Of a stretch of DNA of 47,799 nucleotides, positions 39,954 through 47,799 are shown piece after piece; the first letter of the stretch is position 1; each line of letters begins with the position of its first letter. The notes beneath the pieces are model-generated. The model saw only the letters and a program-made list of their open reading frames with translations, searched no databases and had not been told where the DNA came from. This DNA is from Candidatus Pelagibacter sp. (lineage in GTDB: Bacteria; Pseudomonadota; Alphaproteobacteria; Pelagibacterales; Pelagibacteraceae). The stretch lies in contig JADHPA010000002.1 in assembly GCA_016778675.1 (NCBI GenBank), positions 1-47,799 of the forward strand, in the 5' to 3' direction. Both the position numbers and the translations under genes were made by a program.

Positions 39954-41264
39954 ATGTTAGATAAATATTTTAACTACAAAAAACACAAGACAGATTTTAA
40001 AACAGAAGTAATAGCTGGTGTAACAACATTTTTGACAATGGCCTACATTATGTTTTTAAATCCATTTATATTATCAGGTGAATTTGCTGGACCAGAAAAA
40101 GGTTTCTTCGAATTTGGCGCAGTTTATACGGCAACAATTGTTGCTACAGCACTTGCTTGTTTCATAATGGCATTTTATGGAAAAACATGGCCAATAGGTT
40201 TGGCTCCTGGTATGGGAATTAATGCGTTTGTTGCATTTGGTGTTTGTGCTGGAATGGGCTATACGCCTCAAGAAGCTTTGGGTGCTGTATTGGTTGCGGG
40301 AGTTTTATTCTTAATCATCTCTTTAACACCTATCAGAGCTTGGTTAATTAATTCAATTCCAAGAAGTTTAAAATTAGGAATTGGTGCTGGTATTGGACTG
40401 TTCCTTGCAATAATTGGTCTTCAAATAATGGAAGTTGTTGTTGATAACCCAGTCACATTAGTTCAACTAGGTAACTTAAGTGATCCACTTGTTCTATTAG
40501 GTTGTGCTGCATTTATTTTAATGGTGGTTCTTGAAAAAATGAAAATTAAAGGAAACATTATAATTGGAATTTTATTATTTAGTATAATTGCATGGGCTAC
40601 TGGACTTGCTAAATTTAATGGGATTGCAAGCTCACCCCCTCCAATGACTTATCTATTTGATTTTGATTTATCAGCAGCATTAACAGCAGGTATGACAACT
40701 GTTATATTTACTTTATTATTTATTGATTTTTTTGATACCGCAGGAACATTGACTTCTGTAGCTAACGTTGCTGGCAAGGTTGATAAAAATGGAAAAGTTC
40801 AAGACATAGAAAAAGCAATGATGGCCGACAGTGTTGGAACCGTTGCTGGTGCAATGATGGGAACAACAACTGTTACAAGTTATGTTGAATCTGGAGCTGG
40901 TGTAAAAGCTGGTGGAAAAACAGGAATGACCTCTTTAGTAATTGGTCTACTATTTTTAGCCTGCATATTCTTTGCTCCTTTAGCAACAAGTTTACCTAAG
41001 CAAATTGATGGTGCAGCCTTATTATTTGTTTCTGTTCTTTTTGTTAGAAACATAACTGATATTGAATGGGATGATATTGGTGAAGCAGCCCCTGCTATTC
41101 TTGCAATGATAGCTATGCCACTAACATACAGTATTAGTAATGGTATTGCTTTAGCTTTTGTATCTTATGCATTAATCAGATTATTTACTGGTAAGTTTTC
41201 TTCAACTTCTCCAGCAATATGGGTTATTGCAATACTAAGTTTTATTAGCTTTGTAGTTGCTTAA
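39954..41264 (+). CDS. NCS2 family nucleobase (adenine/guanine/hypoxanthine) permease
   Basis: EVIAGVTTFLTMAYIMFLNP, APGMGINAFVAFGVC, FDTAGTLTSVA, TTVTSYVESGAGVKAGGKTG. Confidence 0.95.
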   Translation: MLDKYFNYKKHKTDFKTEVIAGVTTFLTMAYIMFLNPFILSGEFAGPEKGFFEFGAVYTATIVATALACFIMAFYGKTWPIGLAPGMGINAFVAFGVCAGMGYTPQEALGAVLVAGVLFLIISLTPIRAWLINSIPRSLKLGIGAGIGLFLAIIGLQIMEVVVDNPVTLVQLGNLSDPLVLLGCAAFILMVVLEKMKIKGNIIIGILLFSIIAWATGLAKFNGIASSPPPMTYLFDFDLSAALTAGMTTVIFTLLFIDFFDTAGTLTSVANVAGKVDKNGKVQDIEKAMMADSVGTVAGAMMGTTTVTSYVESGAGVKAGGKTGMTSLVIGLLFLACIFFAPLATSLPKQIDGAALLFVSVLFVRNITDIEWDDIGEAAPAILAMIAMPLTYSISNGIALAFVSYALIRLFTGKFSSTSPAIWVIAILSFISFVVA

Positions 41265-41275
41265 AATATAATTTT

Positions 41276-41300
41276 TAGGGCTGGATTAATTCCAGCCCTA
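41276..41300. terminator. bidirectional stem-loop between convergent permease and phosphoribosyltransferase genes
   Basis: TAGGGCTGGA-TTAAT-TCCAGCCCTA perfect 10-bp stem, T/A-rich flanks. Confidence 0.8.
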
Positions 41301-41834
41301 TTTATTTCTCTTAATTATTTCTTCCATAGATAATTCTTCATAATGTTCAGTTGGCTGAACAATCCATGGATCAGAATCTAATTTTACTGGACAAAAATCA
41401 GGCTCAAATGTAGAAGATTTTTTCTTCCACAAGCAGGCGGTTTTAACTTCATTAATATAATTTTTTGTTGGTTCATATTTTTTCAACCATTCAATGCTTT
41501 TATTTAGAGTTAGACCAGTATCTGAAAGATCATCAACTAATAACACTTTATCAAAATCTTTGTTTTCTGCTAAAGAACTGATCTCTCTAGAAAACATTAA
41601 TTGACCTTGTTTATCCTCCATTCCTTTTCCTGAATAGCTCTGGATAACAATATAAGCGATTGGTAATTTTAAAATTCTAGAAAGAATATCCAATATAGGT
41701 GCTGCACCTCTCATAATTCCAACTAATACTGTTGGTTTATAACTTTTATGAATTTCTATTGCTAATTTTTCAACAATTTTTGTATACTGGTCAAAATTGA
41801 TAATTAATTTGTCAGCCATAAATTTTATTATCAT
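41298..41834 (-). CDS. purine (xanthine/hypoxanthine-type) phosphoribosyltransferase
   Basis: PRPP motif VLLVDDLSDTGLTL; VGIMRGAAPILDILSRIL. Confidence 0.85.
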   Translation of the reverse strand: MIIKFMADKLIINFDQYTKIVEKLAIEIHKSYKPTVLVGIMRGAAPILDILSRILKLPIAYIVIQSYSGKGMEDKQGQLMFSREISSLAENKDFDKVLLVDDLSDTGLTLNKSIEWLKKYEPTKNYINEVKTACLWKKKSSTFEPDFCPVKLDSDPWIVQPTEHYEELSMEEIIKRNK

Positions 41835-41867
41835 ATTAAAAGAATTTAAAAAGAAATAAAAAAAATT

Positions 41868-42764
41868 ATGAAAATATTTGATTGTTTTATGTTTTATGAT
41901 GAAGAGCTTTTACTTGATATAAGATTAAATATTCTAGATAAATACGTTGATTTCTTTGTAATAGTTGAAAGTCAATTTTATCATAATGGTGTTAAAAGAC
42001 AGTTAAAATTTGACATTAAAAAATTTAATAAATTTAAAGATAAGATTATTTATATACAGCATAAAAATGAACCTGATCAAATTTCTAAATTAAATGAAAC
42101 AGATAATGAAAGTATAAAATCCTACAAATTAATACATAATGCTCATTTGAGAGAAAATGACCAAAGAAACCATATATTAAATGGATTAAAAAAAGCAAAA
42201 AATGATGACCTAATATTAATTTCTGATGTGGATGAAATACCAAACTTTAATTCAATAAATTTATCAAAAATAAAAAATCAAATTATCATGTTTGAGCAAG
42301 AAATATTTTACTATAAATTTAACAGGTACCTTACAAATTTTAAATGGTTTGGAACAAAAGCTTGTAGAAAAAAAGATCTGCAAAGTCCTCAGTGGCTAAG
42401 AAATATTAAAAATAAAAAATATCCTTTCTGGCGTATAGATACATTTTTTTCTAAAAATAAATATATCAATAAAATTTATATAAAAAATGGAGGTTGGCAT
42501 TTTTCAAATATTAAAGACGCTGAAGATATTGAATTAAAATTAAAATCATATTTACATCATAGAGACTATGAGGTTGAAGAGCTTGGTAGTAATAAAATAA
42601 AAGAATTAATTAAAAGTAACAAAACAATTTATGATATGTTTGGTGATAAAAAGTCAAAGAAGTATGGTGATGAAAAAAGAAAAATACTAGAAAAATATGA
42701 TTTAAATAAATTGCCTCAATTTATTCAAGAAAATCAAAATAAACTTAAAAAATGGATGGACTAA
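41868..42764 (+). CDS. glycosyltransferase family 17-like protein
   Basis: MKIFDCFMFYDEELLLDIRLNIL...VDFFVIVESQFYHNG; LISDVDEIPN; GGWHFSN motif. Confidence 0.88.
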   Translation: MKIFDCFMFYDEELLLDIRLNILDKYVDFFVIVESQFYHNGVKRQLKFDIKKFNKFKDKIIYIQHKNEPDQISKLNETDNESIKSYKLIHNAHLRENDQRNHILNGLKKAKNDDLILISDVDEIPNFNSINLSKIKNQIIMFEQEIFYYKFNRYLTNFKWFGTKACRKKDLQSPQWLRNIKNKKYPFWRIDTFFSKNKYINKIYIKNGGWHFSNIKDAEDIELKLKSYLHHRDYEVEELGSNKIKELIKSNKTIYDMFGDKKSKKYGDEKRKILEKYDLNKLPQFIQENQNKLKKWMD

Positions 42765-42765
42765 T

Positions 42766-43062
42766 ATGAAAGTATACTGGATAGCTTTATACAAAAAAAT
42801 AGAAAGCCAAGAAAATATTAAAAATTATGGAAAAAAAGTTACAGAAATTTTAAAAAATTATGGTGGAAAACCACTAGTTAGAGGTGGAAAATTTCAAACC
42901 CTAGAAGGTGAGGATTATCCAAGGACTGTCATTTGGGAATTTCCAAGCTATGAGCAAGCTATCAAATGTCATGACTCAAAAGAATATCAAGCTGGATGGG
43001 CTTTAGCAAAAGATACCACTGAAAGAAATTTACAAATTATAGAGGGCGTTAATATTGAATAG
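42766..43062 (+). CDS. DUF1330 family protein
   Basis: VRGGKFQTLEGEDYPRTVIWEFPSYEQAIKCHDSKEYQ. Confidence 0.92.
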   Translation: MKVYWIALYKKIESQENIKNYGKKVTEILKNYGGKPLVRGGKFQTLEGEDYPRTVIWEFPSYEQAIKCHDSKEYQAGWALAKDTTERNLQIIEGVNIE

Positions 43063-43684
43063 GCTCTGGATCAATACTTCTCCATAGATACCAGGTAGCA
43101 ACAGAACAATAAGGTGTAAATCTTTTATTCAATAATCTTACATAAGATTCTGGTGGAAAATATTTTTTTTTATAATTTTTTGAAATTGCTCTAAGAAGTC
43201 CAATATCTTGAATTGGCCAAATATTCGAACGATTATAAGTAAACAATAAAATCATTTCTGCTGACCATCTACCTATTTGTCTTAAGTTAGACAAATAGAC
43301 AATAGCTTCCTCATCAGACATTTTTGGAATTAATTTTGGATTAAATGATTTATCAAGAGTTTGTTTTGCTAAACTTTTAATTCCTATGGCTTTTAGTCTG
43401 CTCAAACCACAACTTCTAAGCTGTGTAACTGATAATTTGGAAATTGTTTTTGCCGTTATTTTATTTTTACATCTTTTTTTAAATTTTAAAAAAACTGAGT
43501 TTGCCGCCATAACACTTATCTGTTGTCCAATAATACTTTTACATAATGAAAAAAAAATATCTTTTCTGGAAGTGAGTATGGTTTCAGATGGAGACTTATA
43601 TTTGATTATTAACTTTTTCATAATTTTATCTTTTTTAGATAAATATTTTTTAGCATTATTCCAATATATTGGAGTTTTAGTCAT
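43049..43684 (-). CDS. DNA-3-methyladenine glycosylase II family (AlkA-like)
   Basis: ICKSIIGQQISVMAANSVF, LRQIGRWSAEMILLF, IWPIQDIGLLRAI HhH-GPD region. Confidence 0.9.
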   Translation of the reverse strand: MTKTPIYWNNAKKYLSKKDKIMKKLIIKYKSPSETILTSRKDIFFSLCKSIIGQQISVMAANSVFLKFKKRCKNKITAKTISKLSVTQLRSCGLSRLKAIGIKSLAKQTLDKSFNPKLIPKMSDEEAIVYLSNLRQIGRWSAEMILLFTYNRSNIWPIQDIGLLRAISKNYKKKYFPPESYVRLLNKRFTPYCSVATWYLWRSIDPEPIQY

Positions 43685-44561
43685 GTCTGATGTTTGAAAG
43701 TATTTTTTGTTTATAGTAAATTTCCCTTCTAAAAATTACAAGGGAAGATATTATTACTAGTGATGCACCAATTAATGTTTTAAAAGTTGGTATCTCATTC
43801 CACATCATGTAACCAAAAAATATAGCAAAAACTAATGACAAATATTTTAGTGGAGCAACCAAAGATACTTCAGAGAGCTTATAGGATTGAGTTAGTAATA
43901 AATTTGCAGTACCTCCAGTAACTCCAATTAAAGCTAAAAGAATAAAATCTTGAAAATTAGGCATTATCCAGCCCAATGGAATTGTTGCTAAGCCTGCAAG
44001 AGATATTGTAATTGTAAAAAAAATAGAAATAAGCCAAATTGGCTCTGTTGTAGATAATTTTCGAATTGTGATAGTTACAAATGCCATTCCAATGCAAAAA
44101 ATTATTGGTAGAAAATAAAGAAAATTCATTTCAATAAACCCTGGTTCAGAAATTACAACCACTCCAATAAAGCCCACAATAACTGCTGCCCATCTAAAAA
44201 TACCAACCTTTTCACTTAATAAAAAAATTGATAAAATAGTAATGAAGAGTGGAGCAGCATAAGAAAGACTTACCACTACAGCAAGAGGTAGTTCTCTCAA
44301 TGCTATTACTATCGCAACTAGTGCAATTAAACCCATAACACATCTAAAAATATGTTCAGTGGGTCTTTTGGTTTTATAAAAAGTTCTTAATTGATCCCTT
44401 GGTATTAAAAAGTAAGTAGGGAGGAGACCAAAAAAACCTCTAAAGAAGAGAACTTGTCCAGTAGGGTAATCCCCTGACCATTTTACAAGCAAATCCATTA
44501 TAGAAAAAGTACAAACAGACAAAAACATGTACAATAAACCTAATTGATTTTTAGTTAACAT
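43677..44561 (-). CDS. EamA/DMT superfamily transporter
   Basis: About ten TM segments, two EamA repeats, ELPLAVVVSLSYAAPLFITILSIFLLSEKV. Confidence 0.92.
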   Translation of the reverse strand: MLTKNQLGLLYMFLSVCTFSIMDLLVKWSGDYPTGQVLFFRGFFGLLPTYFLIPRDQLRTFYKTKRPTEHIFRCVMGLIALVAIVIALRELPLAVVVSLSYAAPLFITILSIFLLSEKVGIFRWAAVIVGFIGVVVISEPGFIEMNFLYFLPIIFCIGMAFVTITIRKLSTTEPIWLISIFFTITISLAGLATIPLGWIMPNFQDFILLALIGVTGGTANLLLTQSYKLSEVSLVAPLKYLSLVFAIFFGYMMWNEIPTFKTLIGASLVIISSLVIFRREIYYKQKILSNIRHD

Positions 44562-44596
44562 AGGAATAATTTGTAGATCAAATTAAAGGATAATCA

Positions 44597-45040
44597 ATGG
44601 AAATAGCTGTTTTAGGATTAGGATGTTTTTGGGGGCCTGAGATAAAATTTAGTAAACTCGAAGGTATTATAAAAACTGAAGTTGGATATTGTGGTGGTGA
44701 CAAAAAGGAAACAAATTATAGAGAAGTTTGTGAAGGAAATACCAATCATGCTGAAGTCGTTAAATTAGATTTTGATCCAAACGTTATTTCTTATGAAAGA
44801 ATTTTAGAATATTTTTTTGAAATACATGATCCAACAACATTAAACTCGCAAGGGCCTGATTTTGGTACACAATATAGAAGTGAAATTTTTTACCTCAATG
44901 ATAAGCAAAAAGAAATTGCCAAACAGATAATTGATAAAGAAAATTCAAGGTTATCTGGTAAAGTAGTTACAAAGATTTCTTTAGTAAAAAATTATTGTCC
45001 AGCTGAAGAATATCATCAACGGTATTTAGAAAAAAGATAA
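44597..45040 (+). CDS. msrA: peptide-methionine (S)-S-oxide reductase
   Basis: GLGCFWGPEIKFSKLEGI, EVGYCGG, FFEIHDPTTLNSQGPDFGTQYRS. Confidence 0.96.
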   Translation: MEIAVLGLGCFWGPEIKFSKLEGIIKTEVGYCGGDKKETNYREVCEGNTNHAEVVKLDFDPNVISYERILEYFFEIHDPTTLNSQGPDFGTQYRSEIFYLNDKQKEIAKQIIDKENSRLSGKVVTKISLVKNYCPAEEYHQRYLEKR

Positions 45041-45041
45041 G

Positions 45042-45854
45042 ATGTCATTAGTAAGTACTGATTGGTTGATGGCAAATCTTGATAAAGTAAAAATTATTGA
45101 TTGTTCATGGCACATGCCTCAAACCAAAAGAAATGGTTTCGAAGAGTATAAAAAACAACATATAAAAAATGCAATTTATTTTGATTTAGATAAAAATTCA
45201 AAAAAAGATACTGACCTACCCCATATGCTAATTGATAAAAAATCCTGGGAGAATATTGTTTCAAATATGGGCATTAAAAATGATGATCAGATTATTGTTT
45301 ATGATAACTCAGATGTAATTAGCTCATGTAGATGTTGGTATAATTTCATTTATTTTGGACATAATCCAAACTTGATAAAAGTATTAGACGGTGGTTTAAA
45401 AAAATGGGTTAATGAAAAAAAACCTACTACAAATGATATAGTAAATATCAAACCTTCTCATTATTCTGCTAATGAAAAAATAGAATTAGTAAAAAATAAA
45501 GCCCAAATTAATGAAAATATTTTAACAAAAGAATTTTTAGTTATTGATGCAAGAAGTAAAGAGAGATTTGAAGGTGTGGTACCTGAGCCAAGAAAAGGCT
45601 TAAAAAGTGGTTCTATAAATAATTCTTATTGCCTTCCATTTTCTGAACTTATAAATGCTGATCATACTTTTATTGATAAAAAAAAAATTTTTCAAAAGTT
45701 TAGCTCAATAAAAAGTAGCCTAGATAAAAACATTGTATTTACATGCGGATCTGGCGTTACTGCTGCTGTTTTGGCACTTGCTTATTCTTTAATAGATAAT
45801 AAATATAATCCAGTAATCTATGATGGTTCATGGAGTGAATACGGAAAAAGCTAA
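45042..45854 (+). CDS. sseA: 3-mercaptopyruvate/thiosulfate sulfurtransferase
   Basis: Two rhodanese domains, active-site CGSGVTA. Confidence 0.93.
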   Translation: MSLVSTDWLMANLDKVKIIDCSWHMPQTKRNGFEEYKKQHIKNAIYFDLDKNSKKDTDLPHMLIDKKSWENIVSNMGIKNDDQIIVYDNSDVISSCRCWYNFIYFGHNPNLIKVLDGGLKKWVNEKKPTTNDIVNIKPSHYSANEKIELVKNKAQINENILTKEFLVIDARSKERFEGVVPEPRKGLKSGSINNSYCLPFSELINADHTFIDKKKIFQKFSSIKSSLDKNIVFTCGSGVTAAVLALAYSLIDNKYNPVIYDGSWSEYGKS

Positions 45855-45857
45855 AAT

Positions 45858-46727
45858 ATGAAAAGATCAACAAAAATTACTTCAGCAATCATTTCTTTCT
45901 TTTTAATTATTACAATTGTGATTGTTGGAAGAACAATGATTGGTAACCATTTTGCGAAAAAGTTTAGTAAAAGACCGCCTCCAGGAATAATCGTTAAAGA
46001 AGTTTCATATAAAGATTTTTCTGAAAAAATTGAAAGTTATGGTACTGCAGTCTCAAAAAGAACTGAGTCTTTTAGAATTAAAAAAGATGATTTAACTGGT
46101 GAATTAACTTTAAAAGATAATGTAAAAAAAGGAGATTTAATAGTTCAGCTTAAAGATAGAAACATTGTTGCTCCATTTGATGGTGTGCTTGGATATAGAG
46201 GTATTACAGGAGATATTCTTGGCTCAGATAATTCTATTATTATAACATTAGATGATAATTCAATTTTATATTCTGATATTAAAATCCCTGAAACATTTGC
46301 TTCTTTTATCAAAAAAGATTTACCTGTTAAGGCAAAATTCTCAGGTATGAAAAATAAAGTATATGATGGAAAAATATATGCTGTTTCAAGTAGAATTAAT
46401 GCTGAAACAAGAAGTTTATTAACAAGAGTTATAATTCAAAATGAAAATTCTGAATTAATTCCAGGGTCCCTTCTAGAAATCAATGTTAATTACAATGAAA
46501 GAAACTCTCTTGGGATTCCAGATACAAGCATGATGGTAGAGGGTAGCAAGTATTTTGTTTATAAAGTGTCTGAAGATAATATTGCAAATAAAATTGAAAT
46601 AGAAATTGGAATTAGAAATAATGGATTTATTGAAATCGTATCAGGTCTTGATGAAGGAGAAATTATTGTTGCTGAAGGGCTAAAGAAAGTAAGACCTAAA
46701 GGTGAAATTAAACCAATTAAAAAATAA
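45858..46727 (+). CDS. RND efflux periplasmic adaptor (MFP), short hairpin-less form
   Basis: Signal anchor, lipoyl-like halves directly joined (NVKKGDLIVQLKDRNIVAPFDGVLGYRGITGDIL), followed by an RND permease start. Confidence 0.87.
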   Translation: MKRSTKITSAIISFFLIITIVIVGRTMIGNHFAKKFSKRPPPGIIVKEVSYKDFSEKIESYGTAVSKRTESFRIKKDDLTGELTLKDNVKKGDLIVQLKDRNIVAPFDGVLGYRGITGDILGSDNSIIITLDDNSILYSDIKIPETFASFIKKDLPVKAKFSGMKNKVYDGKIYAVSSRINAETRSLLTRVIIQNENSELIPGSLLEINVNYNERNSLGIPDTSMMVEGSKYFVYKVSEDNIANKIEIEIGIRNNGFIEIVSGLDEGEIIVAEGLKKVRPKGEIKPIKK

Positions 46728-47799
46728 TGTATATAACAGAAGTAAGTATAAGAAGACCAGTTATTGCGTGGGTAATGTCTCTTATATTAGTTGTATTTGG
46801 TATTTTTGTTTTTTTTGAATTACCTGTTAGAGAAAATCCTGATGGCTTACAACCACCTGTGGTACAGGTTAGAGTGGATTATAAATCAGCATCTGCATCA
46901 ATCATTAATCAGGAAATCACTCAAGTAATCGAAGATATTATTGGAGGAGCTGAAGGAATAAAGAATATAGACTCTTCATCTGAAAATGGGAGTAGTTCTG
47001 TTAATATTGAATTTAATACTGATATAGATTTAGACGACGCTGCAAATGATATCAGAGAAAGAGTTGCAAGAGTTGTTGATAATCTTCCAAGTGAAGCAAA
47101 TGCTCCTCAGATATTAAAACAATCTGCTGGGTTTACTACCACAATGTGGTTAGCAGTAACTTCTAATAATTGGAGTGATTTAGAGCTTGGAGATTACACA
47201 GAAAGATATTTGGTTGACCAGTTTTCAAGCGTTAAAAATGTTGGTAGAATTAGAACTGGAGGATTAAGAGAATTAAGTGTTAGAGTTTGGATAGACCCTA
47301 TAAAACTAGCTGCAAACAATCTAACAATTCAAGAGGTTGAGAGGGCATTAAGAAATGAAAATGTAAGTTTACCTGCTGGTACACTTGAGGCAAACAACAT
47401 AGATTTAACTTTAAATTTAGATAAGTCTTATAATAATATTAATTCCATCAAAGAGTTACCAATTAAAATGTTAAAAGATAGCATTGTTAAACTTTCTGAT
47501 GTCGCAGTTGTGGAATTTGGACCAGTTTCTGAAAAAACATTATTTAAGGCTCAAACAAAAGAAGCTTTAAATTTAAAAACCGTAGGTATTGGTATTTATG
47601 CAAAAAGTGGCGCTTCAACAGTAGAACTATCAAAAGCAATTAAAAAAAAAATAACTGAAGTTAAAAAAACATTACCTGAAGGAGTTAACATTGAAGTTGC
47701 TTTTAATAGAGCTGACTATGTTTCTTCAGCTATTAATGAAGTTTACAAAACCCTTCTGGTAGCTTTTATTTTAGTTGTAATAATTATTTATTTATTTCT
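46727..47799 (+). CDS. RND efflux permease (AcrB/HAE1 family), N-terminal part (runs off the window edge)
   Basis: Manual translation from ATG 46727: MYITEVSIRRPVIAWVMSLILVVFGIFVFFELPVRENPDGLQPPVVQVRVDYKSASASIINQEITQVIEDIIGGAEGI...; absent from the ORF track because it has no stop in the window. Confidence 0.95.
   Translation, partial: MYITEVSIRRPVIAWVMSLILVVFGIFVFFELPVRENPDGLQPPVVQVRVDYKSASASIINQEITQVIEDIIGGAEGIKNIDSSSENGSSSVNIEFNTDIDLDDAANDIRERVARVVDNLPSEANAPQILKQSAGFTTTMWLAVTSNNWSDLELGDYTERYLVDQFSSVKNVGRIRTGGLRELSVRVWIDPIKLAANNLTIQEVERALRNENVSLPAGTLEANNIDLTLNLDKSYNNINSIKELPIKMLKDSIVKLSDVAVVEFGPVSEKTLFKAQTKEALNLKTVGIGIYAKSGASTVELSKAIKKKITEVKKTLPEGVNIEVAFNRADYVSSAINEVYKTLLVAFILVVIIIYLF

Noticed and set aside
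43386-43697. 103-aa ORF opposite the AlkA-like gene
   Set aside because: Hydrophobic-looking shadow of a Lys/Ile-rich coding frame; glycosylase motifs support the other strand

Overview
This 47.8 kb AT-rich, very compact window looks like a chromosomal segment of a streamlined alphaproteobacterium, probably SAR11/Pelagibacterales-like (inferred from composition, gene content and tight packing; not tested by phylogeny). It is nearly wall-to-wall housekeeping and accessory CDS: cytochrome c oxidase (ctaD partial, ctaC), lipid A/Kdo genes (msbA, waaA, lpxK, lpxL-like), ubiA, purD, rsmD, rsmE, pgi, lspA, ileS, ribF, groESL, DEAD-box helicase, typA, tldD/pmbA, cfa, a GT9 and a GT17 glycosyltransferase, an NCS2 permease plus phosphoribosyltransferase, msrA, sseA, and the start of an RND efflux operon. 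I found no tRNA/rRNA, CRISPR array, prophage or transposon. The strongest unusual signal is an HxlR-family regulator gene (2466-2824, minus strand). It is split exactly at a correctly phased A_AAA_AAA slippery heptamer followed at once by an in-frame TGA. A -1 ribosomal shift, or insertion of one A by polymerase slippage, restores a full 119-aa HxlR protein with the N-terminal Cys seen in quinone-sensing relatives. It is divergent from a CDGSH / pirin / quinone-oxidoreductase cluster, and a 10-bp direct repeat at 18-bp period lies in the shared promoter region. Other leads: a hairpin-less RND adaptor, matching sigma32-like promoters (identical 14-nt spacing) before groES and hsp20, a structured leader before the nucleobase permease, an unannotated 37-aa basic peptide after groEL, a Lys-rich coiled-coil protein, a TIM14-like membrane J-protein, and convergent genes that overlap with no terminator.
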